A DNA stretch of 64,000 nt from Acanthochlamys bracteata (GCA_019914995.1 CM034127.1:13552269-13616268), one strand, 5' to 3'; shown: positions 1 to 14,209, counted from the first letter of the stretch. Program-made: numbers and translations. The notes: generated by a model from the sequence alone, not told the origin.

Positions 1-3000
1 ACTTAATTGTCAAGAAACCACATGTCTTGTAAAATTAACAAATGAATCATCATCTGAAGGGGTAAAATAACAATTTAAAGATCTGGACTGAACCCCTAAA
101 GACAAGAAGAACATATAAATGATGAACTTACTAATGATATGGTATTCCTGGAAATTATCATAAATCCAATAATGCCTGTAAGAGAAGCTGGTTAATATCA
201 TACCACAAGTGCATTGATCCTAGCCTCTATAACTGTTGATGGTGCATATCTTGCAGCATAGCCATACATCAAAGCAAGTGCAGCATATATATCATCAGCA
301 CCTTCAACAATTTGTCTACCAGAGAAAAATGAAAGAAATCTGCACCATGCAATATACAGAAAATCAGCTTTACTATAGATAAACCTGAAAGCATAACAAC
401 GGAAGGAGAATCCGCATTATGCACAAGAAAAGTTAATGCACAGACTGTTTATTCCACAACAAAGACAGCCATCCCATATTTGCAAAGCAAGCGGAAAAAG
501 AAAGAGAGAGCATATGATATCAGAAATCATGTTTTTTGAGGACACTGCTGGTTCGGCCAGATAAATACAATTTGGTTACCAAAAATAGGCCAGTATTCAA
601 AAACAGGAGCATAACAAGGAGCTGATGAATCAAGCATATAAGGCACCTTTTCACATACGACATGTACAAGTTCAGATCTTCAAAGTAATTGAGTGACTGC
701 TGAATAAGATTCCATAAGTTGACAAAATAAGAGACCTAGTTCTTAAAAAAGCATGTACCAGAGTGCTAGGGATCTAAAGAATTGTATAAAGGTTTTTGTG
801 CAAGTTTAATAAATTGCATATCATTACTTTAAGATTTAAACCAATGCGTTAAACAATCGCAGTCTTCCTAACAGCATCCAGTTTCCTCGAAGTACAATGG
901 CAAGAAAATGTTTTATAGCTCAAAAAGAAAAAGATTCAGCTCATTTCGATAGATCAAATAAAATTTCATAATGGTCAAATAAGATTTCAATAGTATATCA
1001 GAGGGAATAACTGGTCAAACCTAAAGACAAGCAACTAAACTAGGAAACTTAGATTGAAAATGTATTTATGGATTTAAGGGTGTGATCAGAAGGATCTTAT
1101 ATGAACCTTTGTAATTGGCTTTGGCCAACACTGTCCAGGATGCTTTTGAGCTTCTCCAACACAGTGTCTAAATGTGAAGCTGCAACCTACAAAGACTTGA
1201 AACAAATTACAGCAATGAACTAGAGCATAAACGGTAACAAACTCGCTGTACCAACATACCAAGCCCATTCCCTTAGCGAGTCCAAGCCTGTTCAAAGGAA
1301 CTGAAATATCTGCTTGTTTGTACATCCATTCTATCTTCTCACGTACATATATTGAATCATCAACCTTCTGCAGAAGCATTCCTAAACATCTGAAAGGAAA
1401 GTTTAATATCTGACAGGATCAACTTGACTTCGTAGATTGATAGTAATAGAGTTTATCAACAAGTTAGCCTCAAAATCTACCAAGGGAAAAAAAAAGAAGA
1501 CAGTCGATATTTACTTGTAGTAAATAAGATATCCATAAAATTGCATAGATCATACCAGACTGACAATAATATAAGTGCATTGTATTAATTCAGGAATCGA
1601 CCCTATCTGTTCTCTATGTCTTACCTTCTAATAATATTCCTCAGAATGGTAGTACAAGTTTCCAAAGCAGATAATTTCTTGGTCATGCTATTAACATGTG
1701 GACATACCTATTGAACTACTCTAGTATGTACATGAAGCAATCACAACAAATACTTAGAAAAGTCAGGTATTAAGTAAAGTTGAAAAGATGCACATGATAA
1801 AATCATTCACAAGGTAATGCTCATTCAACAGAACATGCCTATCTAAAGGCAACATGATCAAGAAAGCAAAGGCATGATAATGTTATTTCAGCATATATCT
1901 ACAGATCCATGTCTGACTCTAGCAAGCCCCCTTATTCTGGTAAAATTGAAAAAGGGTTTCTTCTTAAATTTGACTTTTCTTTTGTTTAAAAAAGTATTGG
2001 TGGTTATCAATCACCACTGTATGCTAATACAAGAAACAACTTCCTTAGGACATTCCCATTTGTGTCGTATAATCTGTCAATGTAGCAACATGTTCATAAT
2101 GCTGACAACAAATCATGTAAACCAGGATTCAACATATTCACAGCTCCTGAGGACCTTCTTTCCTTAGAACCTTACATGAAGCAACAAAAAAGTTATGAAG
2201 CCTAAGTATACATGCCCACAAAGAACCAATTGGATAATGAAGTCTATTGGATTGAACCAACAACTGAAAAGCATTTTAAACACATAAAATGAACAGTAGA
2301 GAGAAAGATTACTAGGTACTTATGTTCCAAGGAACGATAACAAGAAAATGCCAAATTAACATTAGCTTTCACATGCTGTATAGAAACAATATTACAGTAC
2401 TAAGATTTACTACCTCTGAAGCATCGCAGTGTGTTCATGATCACCAGAGTACAGAGTGTACTGCTTAGCAAAAGCATTGCCCAAGGATATGACCCACTCA
2501 GAGTCTTGAACAACATCCAACGATTCAGCAAGAAACTGAAATAGAGAAAATTATAACAATAAAATGAAATACTTTTTACACGTAAGCAGTTTCATTTTAT
2601 ACACAAGATCTTGAAAGAGAATTTGCAAAACCTAGGTATTAACCACCACTATCACAAGCAGGTGACCCTACAGCATCATGCATTATTATGGACAACACAT
2701 AACACTGCTTTCTTTAATCTTTCTGATTTCACATCTTCGGGTATCTGTAGCTTTTGGATTCATCAAGGTTCAAAGAATTTTAACACCTCTGGGTTTGTCT
2801 GTTTGTCAAAATCGAAAAACGTGAATTGCTGATGCAGGGTTTAAATAAACATGAATCTTAGTTGAAGGAGATAACAAAATCACAGCTTCTGGCTGAAACA
2901 GTGAGAAGAGCTTTAAGAAGATGACCCTTGCGACCACAATCAAAACAACAACAGAAAAAGAGTATATATCTCATCAGTGTAAGTTTCACTAACTGTGCCC

Positions 3001-6000
3001 TATGTTCTAGCATGTGAACATCAACCTACATTCACATATAAACAGTAGTATAAATGCATAAAGATAGTAAATTCAGAATATCTTTATCTGTCAATAGACC
3101 AGTCAACTAAATTGCATATTATGGTTGTCCAGTTGTAACGATGACTGTTCAACAATTTTGAAATGCAGCAATTTGCCCAGAAATGTGTTTAACATTTACC
3201 AAACTGAAATGAGTAGTCTCTCTGTCATGAGTGCATGCATCACATAGATGAAAACATATGTACCCAACTAGATAACTACTGTCATGAGGAACATGAACCG
3301 TGCACATGATCAAACACATCAGTAAGATGGCCAACTCGCCACATCACTTTTTGGTCTATTAAGCTTTAGCCTCTTCTTATCAAAACTGACATTCCTTTCC
3401 TCTATTGTGGTATCTGACAATGAGTAAAGTAACAAATATGGAAGCTCCATGAGGAAGGGGAAAAAAACTGTCCGAGTACCAAATCACAATTTTAAACATG
3501 TGGAGAGAGAGATCTCACGCCATTTCTCTATCAGAAATCTGACCACAATACTTGCAGAATAGGTCCGAGTCAACAAATAGAACCAAGCCATCAGATCATG
3601 GCAGATTATTTGCAAGTTGTATTAAAAGACAATTATCATCATCATTAAAAGTTTATTTTTAATTAATGTTTTATGAGAGAGAACATTTTTTCTCACATTT
3701 ATAATCATATCATCCCAGACTTCTTGATATGAAGAGTCCTGTTTTAGATCATCAGGATCACCAATGTATGCCTTCATTTTAGGTACCTGCATGAAGAATA
3801 AAAATTGCTTGCTATATAAACGGATCACTTATTGAAGAACCTAGTTAGTTTCCTGAACTAGTATAAATTTAATTTAGTATAGTTCACTACACACCGTTTC
3901 TTTTCTTTAGAAAAATAAAATATTAGCACGGGTAGCTGCAACAGAGAAATATGCTTGAACAAATGATAGCAGGGCAACATTGTAACATAATTTGAGATAA
4001 TATGATTGCCATCTTAACCAAATGGTACAACATATATCCTAAACATAAACAGAGCGTTTATAGATTTTGTTGTCCATGTTAGCAACTTATATTCAGGTAG
4101 TCATATAAACTTGAAACCTTAGTCGATCCATTTTTCTTTTGTCATTTATCACTTCTTTTGATGCGAGGGAGACAATTTGCCTTGCCCTAATTTCACAGCA
4201 GCGTTCAAGTGTTATTTTCTATCTTTATCTGAAACTTAAATCTATATGGCTGATACTCTGAACAGTGAAGATTGGCAAGGAAAGGTAAGTGGCCTCGCAG
4301 AATAAGTGTTGAGAAGATCTCAACTGTTATTCTAGTGGAAAACTTTTAACAGCTTAACTCCCAAGTAAACAGAGGTTTCAAACATTGCTACTTAATGATC
4401 ACAAGATGAACTCTTTGAAAAATATTAGTTTTAATTTCAGATTTGTGATGTGCTATGAGTTATTGAGTTTTATCTGACAAAAATGTCAGAGAGTTCTATG
4501 TAGTAGGAATTCTGGTTTAATAGAATGCTTAGTAAAAAGGTTTTTTGTTAGGAGAGAGTTTGTTTGGTAAGATTAGAAGGCTACTCTTGTAGCCTAGGCG
4601 CATTTTTCATATGATAGGTTTTTGATGATTATTGATCCTTCTTGATATCATTCATTATTCCACCTATGATATGGTAATCTTACTCATTCTCTACACTAAC
4701 TGTCCATTTTTATCTTACTCATTTATCTTGTTTACTCTTAAGACTTTGTTACATAATATCAATAAAATAAAATACCTTTTACAATTCCAGTACCTCATCT
4801 TGCCAAAATAAGCTAAGATTTTTTGGAAATAGTGGCCCCAAGTAGCACAAGACCTGCATGAAATCAACATAGTGTTAGAGATGTAAAAGTCAAATATTAA
4901 TAGGATGAACTACATATTATCAAGCATTAAGTAGCTTTTAATAATCAAAACTAGATCCTCACTGGAAAAGCAAGAAGGATGAAGTATACACAATGTTTCA
5001 ACAAAAACCAGAAGCAAAACAAAATGGTTATCCTTCCTTATGCAAAAAAACTGTTATCCTGATAAATCTCAGTTGATAAATTCTCAGTATTAACTTGTTG
5101 AGGTGTTGCTCAAACTACACTATGATGACAAAAGACAAGGTACTATCCTAAACTTCAGTCATGCAAAACTTCCTTCAACACGGATACAAATGAAGAGCAT
5201 AAGTAAAATTGCTAGAAAAATTGCCAGTATAACTAAAATAGTTATCCTTATGCAAAAGAAATGTTATCATGATAAATTGTCAGTATTAACTTGTTACGGT
5301 AATTTAGCTCAAACTGGATTCACACTGCAATAGTGAGATGACAAAGACAAAATACTATCCTAAACATAGTCCTGAGAACTTTCTTCAACGTGGATACAAA
5401 TGAAGAATATAATTAAAATTGCTCTAGCAAAATTGCCAGTCAGCACTGTAAATGAAGATCTGAAAGCGAACATAAGGTGCATACCGTTAAAATTTGATTT
5501 GCCTGCTGCTCCCTTGCAAGTGGATCATGTAGAAGCACAAGCAGGCGCGCATAAAGATCCTGCATTACAAGCAAGAATGTTGCTATCTGCTGAAGCATCT
5601 TGGTCATGATTATGAATCATAACTTACCTCTGGATTAGGTGTACCATTGGAAAAGTTAAATTCGGAAAAGAGTGAATTGCTATGAGATAATCTGCGTCGG
5701 CAAAGTTCAGAGATGCATTTGCAAATCTATACACCAAAAGCCAATATCAGAGTATAAACCAGAAAGTTGCATGACTTGTGGGAAGATTAAAATTTTTAAA
5801 ATCAAAAGAATCCATTTCCAAAAGAGGATTAAAATGTAGATACTGACAATTAATTATCCAACTTTGAAACTAAGGGCATGTTTCAATTGTAAGGAACTCC
5901 ACTTCCTCCCTCCGGATTTTGAGTTCGGCAACTTCATGTGTTTCAGTTATCACTCCGAACTCCAATTTCACTTCCACACCAACCTCCAATTCCATCAAAA

Positions 6001-9000
6001 TTTAACTCTAAACTGAAATTCATGTGTTGCAATTATCACCGAAGCCTACTTCCACCAAACTCCACTTCTCACTGAGCTCCACTTCTACGAAACTCATTTT
6101 CACAAAACTCACTTTCATATAATTAAAACATGCCCTAAGCTTAAACATGAATGCAGAAAACAAAGAAGACATCTTAGGTATCATAGTTGCAGTAAGAGTA
6201 CATATCTTACAGTTGCAACAGCACCCGTGTATTCCATCGGGATAATCATCTTTAAGATGAATGGCCAAAGGATATGCTGCAATAATTATTAAAAAAGGAT
6301 TAAAGGCAAATATTTATCAGTCACAGCCACTTTAAAGATCACAAAAAGAGTTGAAAATTGTAACATCATTCCTTTAGAACAAAACAATATATTCTATATA
6401 CCTCCATTTCAGGAATAGTTATGGCCACAAGAAGAAGGCCCTTTTCACAGATCGACCTCAACTCCCCTGCAGATACTGGACCAGTTGCCACCTGTCAAAT
6501 TAAAATTAAATGACAAATGTCGTAGCCTATCCAACTACGTTAGGCATGAGCATATAGAGAAGTGTCAAATGTGAAACCTCAAATCCTTTATGCCGAAAAG
6601 GGCCTACACCCCTGGTGACCTCCTTGGGGAACTTGAAATTATTTATTTCCTCATCAGGTATAGCACAATGTCGCACAAGGTATTCAACAAACACCTCTGC
6701 TGAAGGTCCACTTATGTAACAGTGTGAAGCCATTACTACTATCAACTAATTCAGAAATATACCACAGTCAATTATGAAATGTCGATACTGTTTATGACAC
6801 AATAATTAATAAATAAACTCATTGAACATCAGAGTAACAAGATTTAATGAGCAAAATAATAACTGCTCGATGCAAATCCCTTAGAGACACCAAATTATAG
6901 AGGTGCAGAAATGTAGTTGACCAGCAGGGTTACCTCTGCAAGTGCTTTTCTGACACGAATGCTTCGTTCTTCAAGAAGGGAATTCACAGCCTCAACAAGT
7001 GATGTCCTTTTGTCATGCCAAGTTTCTAGTGACCTACAACATACTCATAAACTATGACTTTTAAGATTTGAAGCAAGGAACTAGTTAAACTACAATAAGA
7101 GAAATAAAAGGTCAACCTGGGCAAGAGATGCTTTATAATACAAAGCGTCCCAACAACTGAAGGTTCATCCTTTGATTGAAATCTCTACAAAGAAGGCAGT
7201 AAGCGATGTTATAGACAGTAAGAATAACATTTGCACTTGAGAGGAATTACTTTTTGCTAGAAGTACTAAAAAGATTGGCTGCTTTAAGAAAAGCAGGCAA
7301 TAACTCTTGTGACTAGTCAAAGAAGTGACAAACTAAAAATAGTCATCACTCACGTTCAGAAGGAAAACAGAAAGATCCTCCGGGTACACCGAACTGATGA
7401 CTAGAAAGCAACGTTGAATCTCATTATAGGTCTGCAACAGAAAAGTAAAGATCTTGAATACCAAAAATATGTCAAAGCATAAATGCAATTAACAGCAGAG
7501 AAAACCTTCAGTCTCCGGGAGAAGCCTGGACGGTCCTCACTATATGTATAGCTGCAAGCTACTGGAAGAAGGGTTGAAAGCACCACTTTCAATTCCTGAA
7601 GGATGAACACCATCATTTGTTAGGACTGAACAAATTAGTGCCCTCTATTATATTGAATTTGATACAAAAGAACAAAGGCTAGACTGAAATGCTTGTAAAA
7701 AATCTCTATGATAATTTGATCGTTTTATCGGTGCAGCAAAAGTAGATATTGTAGTGCATAAGAGTGATGTGATTCCAGTAGAACACTTTCGGAGAAGAAA
7801 GGATAGACCAAAACTTGGCCTAGAATGGTGACGAAGAATTTAGAGGAATTAAATCTTCCACTGAATCTGGTATATAATGGAACAGAATGAAAAAAAAGGA
7901 TTCATATAGCCGACCCCACTCAAGTGGGAAGGCTTAGTTTGTTCTTGTAGTATTGGTGCAGCAATGATGAAAAAAGTAAAAGACCACAATAGACTACAAC
8001 CACTATGGAATAACAATAAATGCAAAACAACCTAACCTATATTCAGAGCAGAAGATAAAATTTGAAAACTCGGTGGAAAAACATTAAAAAATGAATTTCA
8101 TAGCAGAAACAGGAAGAAAGCCCTAAATTTCTTTGTAGTCCAAGTGTACACAAATACAAAAGTACAACCAGAAGTAAATGTTTTAGGGTAGCTAAACATT
8201 TAGTTTCATCTTACCTCAAAATCAAGCAAAGGAGGACCGCTTTCTGCTAGCAGACATGCAGCAAGAACATTATGCAAACAATGAGAGGTGAGGAAGTGAT
8301 CCTGATCTTTCTTGTATCTAATATAAATGCAATGCAGTAGATATGGGTTAAACAAACAAAAATTTACATGGAAAAGTTGAGTAGGCATATAGGTTAATGA
8401 ACTACAAAAATTAAATGGAAATTTTAACACTTGCTGGCAAACCAGGAAGGAAAAGAACAGATGTTATAAAAGAAACTAGATGAAAAGGATTTTCATACAA
8501 ATCTAGAACTGTTGGAATAAGTCTTGGCAAAGCTGCTTTCAACTGTGGCCTGGTGATAAAGCCAACCATCTCTCCTAGCGCCTCCATTGTCGAAAATCTT
8601 ACCTGTGTCAAAAACAGAGTTTTAAGTGCACAGCCATCATCTAAAAGCTGCATCCAAGACAGTACTTCCATTGGAATCTTCATATGAGAATCAACTGAAT
8701 AAAGGTGGTGATAAGGAAATTAGCAAGAAAAAGTTTTACAGAGAGATTGGAAGCATAAAAACTATCATATTCAGCAATGAGTATACCACCCCAACATGCA
8801 AGTTTAGTGTTTGTTCTCATTGGTCAACCACAAGTGGTTCAAGTTGCAGTATGCACCTCCTCTTTTCATGAGGTCTTAATTATAAGCAATGGCTGATCCA
8901 TGCCATTTGACAGAAGCAAAAATAAAAAAGTCTTCTAGGAGGAAATCATGCTTTCTGTTTAGCCAAAGTTTTTACTGCTGTTTGTCAGTTTCCAGTAGGT

Positions 9001-12000
9001 ATTGACTGTGGAATACACTCTACAATAAGAAAATCATGGCAATAAAACTAACTAGAAAGGTAAACAGAAAAAAAAAAATTATACTAAAAGATCATTTCAT
9101 GGATTAAGTTGCTGTTTTGGACAAATAAGTTCCAAATAGCACCTTAAGAACATTAAGTACAAACACTGCAGATTCATTTGTCCATTGATATTGATTGGCA
9201 TCAATAGTGAAGTTGTACATATGCACGTATACGTAGTATAAGATGCACAAAAAGCTAAAAGTATCTGCAACACAAGTGCTAATGAAATGAAATAGATAGT
9301 ATACAGGAAAACATACTTATCACCCTATACCTTTAGATCACGTGAACTTGTCCAAGCCCTCAACAGCAGTTCAAACACAGAATTCAGGAAAGACCTGGTT
9401 CACAAAAAAACATCCTAAACCACTAAAACATATAGATTCTCTCATGCCATACAAAAATTACTCATTTCTGAAGATGAAAGGGGCTTACGTTACATCACTA
9501 TCAAAAAATGGAGTAGAAGTAAATTCACAAGTGAACCGTACAGCCTGAGACCAGCACTTAAATGCTAAAAGAACAAAAAGAAAATGTGACATGAGTTAAA
9601 AAATCATGGAATGATGATATGTGAGCTAAGACAATCTTCTTATAAATAAATTTGAAGACAATGAGTAAAGCACCATTTGCAAAATTTGGCCGATGAATGT
9701 CACGAACATTTCCCAGAACAGGTAAAACTCTCAAAAGGACATCTTTCAACCATGGGGTAAACTGCAAAGCTTCAGAGAGTTTAAAGAAAAACATTAGAAA
9801 GAAAAAACATATATACAAAGTCAGGAATACAAAACAAAAGGAAGCACCATTATTTCCAGGATAGACCATCAAAAGATGACTGACCTTCAGCAGAAGCAAA
9901 GTCTGCAAGTATCTGAACCATTGCTGGCAAAGCTGAATTACCAGCTAAGTGATGAAAAATTTCCTCCATCATCTGTGACATTAATAATAAAACCTGATGT
10001 AAGTGCACCAATCTATGCCAAAAGGGATGTCACCCCTAATTGCATCTTATAGCATAGGTAGATTGCAGTAGAGAAATTTTGTAAACGTACCTGCCCGCCC
10101 CAGAATTATTCTAATAAACCAATCATAACAGGACATGAATCTCTACTACCATAATTATTTGAATTCTAAACATTGACTTCTTTTTTATCATAATCAAATA
10201 CAACTACCCATGCTAGATTCCAGAACCTCACTAACAGGCAAAAGTTTCAAACAAGACATCCGACCTGAAATCTATCTGTCCAGCTTGGAATTTAATATCA
10301 CACTGTAAAAACATTTCGAGGTGAGAATAAGGACAAATGCAACTAAAAAGTTGCTTCATACCAGAAAATATACTCAAAGCCCTTAATATGGATAGAGCAA
10401 GAAACTAGAGAGTAGAATATAACTGTAAAAAGAAAATAATAAGGAGTTAAACCAATCTTTTACAGTAGAATCAAGGGGCCCGGAGCAAAGACATACTCCA
10501 AAAATTTTCAGATATTTCAGAGCATAAAAAGCGTAGGGGTATTTGTTATTTTGATAGAATGATGAGGTTTGGGCACTTATATCTTTGGAAATTTGAGACC
10601 TGCTGGACACTGCAGTTTAAAATCAGCATTGGATGACAAAATCCACTGTATTATCGATACAGGTGGAGAGTGCAATAATAATGACAACATTGTCTATTCA
10701 TGATTTTCCTATTCGTTAAGATATAAGATACCTCTAGTAAGTCCACATGCGAAATTGGCAATACAGATGAATGAAAGTGAAATGCCTTTAAACTATGCAA
10801 AACAAAATGCACCAGTTACATCCTACTAAAAAGTACTTCTCAAACAAGCATACCAGATCGGGGGCATGCAATCCAATAGAAACAAGTAGACTGGCTGCAG
10901 ATCTTTGCCAATCAGCATCAAGCTCCTAGTGAGAAAAAGATGACAATGAAAATCTAATTTACAACTTCCCTTGTAAATTTGAAATGAATAGCACAATTAG
11001 AGTGGGAGGATTTAATTGTCGTAACATTATAAGATTGCATCATTTAAGCCGAAAGATGGTAGAGTAAGCATACCTTCTGTAGTCAAAATAAAGGTCATGG
11101 GGTAAAATTCATTCAGAGAAAAAAGAGAGTTCAAGGATATAAACATTAAATATTTTTCAAAAGGCGTATTTGGCCTTAGGTGAAATTAATAGCACTTGGA
11201 GGTTGCACAAATGCCATAGTCAAAACAAAAACATTGACTGTCATACCGTTAGGAGATTAGCGCAGGGCAACGTAACACGACCTCATAGAATTGTACAGAA
11301 TTTTATTGCATGCATATGGTTGTGTCCTATTAAAGTAGTGTGCTAAAATGTTTTGCAGATGACTCAGCTTGTAGCATTAAGTAGTCCTTAAATATTGACA
11401 ATCTTTATAAGATGAATCATATTTGTACTCACCCTTACCTTTCAGCTATGAGGTTATCCATTTAGTACTTTTATGATTCTATTACTTTCATTATTTTTAG
11501 TGTACCTACAATCACAATGCAAAAAGTTCTATATAAGTTGAAGAGTCAAAGGAAACCTCTATAAGAAAGTACTCTTGCATCAATCCCTTGCATTTCTAGG
11601 ATTAATAACAAATAACCAAATATTAAAGATTTAGCTCTATGCAAAACTGCAAAGTATATTCAGGGCAAAGGGCTTGTTAGTCTGCCACCTTGACTACACC
11701 TTTCATCTAGACTCATTCTTTCAGATCAAGTACTAAGACACAAGAATATAAGAGGTCACTCTAAGTTGTCATTGGCAAAATCCATACTATTTTGATGTTT
11801 TTGGTTCCATTTCATTCATACTTAGGACTAGACATTAGCTTTTCAAAATTTTCTGGAAATATGATAGTATTGCTGTTATAATAAGATTTAGATGCCCGGC
11901 TGAATGTTACAACGTACAAAACATAGGTTGCACCAGGGATGCAGATGTTTGCAACAACTTCACAAAGCATAACCCAAATGCTCTAGGGAATCACAAGACT

Positions 12001-12840
12001 TGATGCCAGTGGCATCATGCAACTCAAGTTCTCACAGCCTAAGCCAGCTATTTTGCTAGCCCAACCATTTGAATGCATAATCATTGTACACATTATAACC
12101 CTTTGACAATTCATAGCAGAAAGAAACCCCTACAAACCTTCGAGCTCATAATCTCTGAGGTAGCAATTTTAGTCAACCTCTCGAGAAGTTGAGAATCAGC
12201 ATCCTTCTTGTCCAGGGCCCGCATTGCAGATGCCATCACCTCAAACACACCAGCCATATTCCCGAATCGCTGAACCATGAAACCATATCTTAGGTAATGC
12301 CATGAGGAAACTATAACCTCGAGAAAAGAAGAAGACTAAAAACACCTAGAACTGAGCAGCCAAACTCATCCTAACTGTTCGTACACGTCCATTTAACTTG
12401 TTTTTAACATTCGCTCAATGTAATTTTTTAAATCACGCTGTGTCCCTGAACTCTTTTATCTTCATTCACCTCATTTTCATACTTAGTTCAACAATCAATT
12501 TATGAATATTTGCCAAAAGAGATAATAGTAACGAATACCCGTCGGCCAGCTTTGGCAACAGAGGAGCAGCAATCGAGCACCAGAAGTGGGTTCCTGATAA
12601 CCAACACACAGAAATTTTAGCTTGTCGAATACATCATTCAATTGGCTTCAGCAATCCATTAACAGATTGAGTTAACTAATTCGTTCTTTGATTGAAAACA
12701 CTAAAGAGTGATTACAGCGGAGCAACATCCTTGAGAGCGGAGAGAGAAGCTTCACGAACGAGTGGTGAGTCGTCGGAGAGAGAAGATACCAGTACCTGCA
12801 CCGCCTCCTGCACCGGCAGCTGTCCCGCCGTCGACGCCAT
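1..12840 (-). CDS. SGR6: SHOOT GRAVITROPISM 6-like HEAT-repeat protein (MROH1 family), 5' half, 25 exons, runs off left edge
   Basis: Translates in frame across 25 exons to the first 789 residues of a protein that in Arabidopsis is about 1,700 residues. Exons: 12716-12840, 12539-12593, 12138-12269, 10854-10925, 9885-9972, 9674-9769, 9489-9564, 9331-9394, 8499-8602, 8215-8317, 7506-7595, 7354-7431, 7117-7184, 6934-7033, 6578-6745, 6402-6491, 6211-6276, 5628-5726, 5485-5559, 4794-4853, 3697-3786, 2414-2535, 1260-1389, 1107-1186, 204-339. All borders are GT-AG and the exon total is an exact multiple of three. The protein is made of helical HEAT-type repeats, with stretches such as [26 protein letters not shown] and [15 protein letters not shown] close to what I recall of Arabidopsis SGR6. 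There is no catalytic motif. SGR6 is known as a membrane-associated protein needed for vacuolar-membrane shape and shoot gravitropism; the animal relative is MROH1. The start is the first ATG of the HEAT frame. Positions 1-203 are intron; the 3' half lies outside the window. Confidence 0.93.
5021..5440. repeat. Diverged tandem duplication inside an SGR6 intron
   Basis: Two successive units of about 205-210 bp (about 5021-5230 and 5235-5440) share, in the same order, a GTTATCC..TTATGCAAAA block, CAGTATTAACTTGTT, a run around ACTATCCTAAAC, a TTCAAC.TGGATACAAATGAAGA block and AAATTGCCAGT. They differ by many substitutions and small indels. They lie within the 5560-5484-side intron between the exons at 4794-4853 and 5485-5559, so they do not touch the coding sequence. 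Confidence 0.75.
5874..6135. mobile_element. Tourist-like MITE, family A, in an SGR6 intron
   Basis: A 262-bp element begins GGGCATGTTTCAATT and ends with the inverted partner AATTAAAACATGCCC. It is flanked on both sides by TAA (5871-5873 and 6136-6138). A GGGCATGTTT-type terminus and a 3-bp T/A-rich target duplication are typical of PIF/Harbinger-derived Tourist MITEs. The interior is rich in ACTCCACTTC-type repeats and holds no ORF. A diverged relative lies at 25161-25387. It sits in the intron 5727-6210. Confidence 0.82.
7740..7950 (+). mobile_element. 5'-truncated RTE-type LINE tail in an SGR6 intron
   Basis: About 211 bp whose conceptual translation resembles the C-terminus of plant RTE-clade LINE proteins (pieces like [15 protein letters not shown] and IHIADPT), followed by a degenerate TTG-rich tail. 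It is flanked by TATCGGTGCAGCAA at 7726-7739 and TATTGGTGCAGCAA at 7951-7964, a 14-bp target-site duplication with one mismatch. The reading frame has a stop, so it is inert. Part of its 3' end is shared with a second copy at 58590-58715. Confidence 0.8.
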
Positions 12841-13326
12841 TGATAATGGAATCAGAAAGAATTAATCAAAATTTTAAACCAAAATTCCACCTCGAGATAG
12901 AAAGAAACGGAAATCGTGGAAAGATTGAACGAAGTATGGAAGGAGACAAAACAGAAGAGATGAAGAACAACGAAAGAAAGAAGGGCCCGGACAGCGGGGC
13001 GAGGGAGTTTTGGGAAGGACACGCGCGAAGCACGAGAGAGCGCGATGGGATGGGATGGGATGGGATGGGCTGGTGCTGTGTTGGGTTTATGTAGTCGTTG
13101 GTGCGTTCGGTTATTAAGGTGCGTGAAGCGTAAGCTACTTATTATAAGGTAATTCTTCTGAGATATGTTTAGTTTATATGGTGAGACCGTCAGAATAACA
13201 TTTATAAATAAGAAGGAAAGTATATAATAATAGGTCCACCATATATAAGCGGTCAGATCCAGGAGATGAATTTTAATGATTTATTAGATGGCTACTATGA
13301 CCGTTGGGATTTGGTGATAAAAGATA
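12841..13326. other. SGR6 upstream region with a short GATGG repeat
   Basis: This holds the probable 5' leader and promoter of SGR6 (read leftwards). A five-copy GATGG microsatellite lies at 13046-13070 beside GC-richer sequence (CGCGCGAAGC). No clear TATA box, gene or other element is visible. Confidence 0.5.
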
Positions 13327-13827
13327 GGGTGCGTTTGAGATCGTCTATAAATAAAATTTTTTAAAATAAAATACTTTTATTTTTTATTTATAAAAAATAA
13401 TAATAATATATAATAATAAAATTTTATTATGTAAAATTTTTCTATATTATCTAAATTTTTAAGTAAATTTTTAAATATTTATAAAATATGTATTAAAAAA
13501 CGTAAAATACAAAAAAATTAAAAAACAGCTTTAAAATATCACTAATTTCACACTACTGTACAGTAAACTGATTGTTTCAGAGTTTGAAAACAGAAACATG
13601 CTTGCTTTTAACATACAAGAGCAGAAACAAAATTGCAAGTGAGAATATTTTTATTTTTTAAAAAAATAAACTCTATTTTTTATTTAAATAAATAATAAAA
13701 ATTGTTACTATATAAATTTTTTAATATTTTCTAAATTTTAAAATAAATTCTCTAAATACTTATAAAAAATATATTAAAAAATATATAATTAAAAAATAGT
13801 TTTTGAAAAACGCTTTGTCAAACGCTC
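13327..13827. mobile_element. Two adjacent AT-rich MITE-like elements, family B
   Basis: The left element starts GGGTGCGTTTGAGATCG at 13327. It carries the family B core also found at 35776-36007 and 48310-48577: a run around TAAAATTTTTCTATATT, then TAAATTTTTAA and ATAAAATATGTATTAAAAAA. A second, more diverged core follows from about 13640 and ends AAAAACGCTTTGTCAAACGC at 13826. They may be nested or tandem insertions. No coding capacity. The inner border between the two is uncertain. Confidence 0.6.
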
Positions 13828-14209
13828 AGTATAGATAGGAGGATAAATTATATTAGGTAAAAATTTGGAACCTCCTCGTTCTGGCTGGTTAAAAGCTCAA
13901 TAGAATATATAAGAGCTTCAAAAATCACCTCTGTGTGCAATGTAGAGCTGCAATTATAATGTTTTCCATCTCCAAATGCATCAATCACAGCACTATATTA
14001 TTGAAATTATTGGCCGTGCACGTGTCTATTGTCATGTAAACACAACTAGCTACTAATGGAGCAAATTTCAATCCACCCAGAGCATACACTGAATAGCTTA
14101 TGAAATATGATTGATGTCGACAGTATTGCTGAATATGCAATATTAATGATTAATGAAATAGTAGCGCCGACGACAAGAAACTTTCACCTCCTGGAAGAAC
14201 TGGATAGCC
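13828..14209. other. DUF1997 3' flank
   Basis: This is the downstream region and likely 3' UTR of the leftward DUF1997 gene. No ORF, repeat or RNA gene was recognised. Confidence 0.5.
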
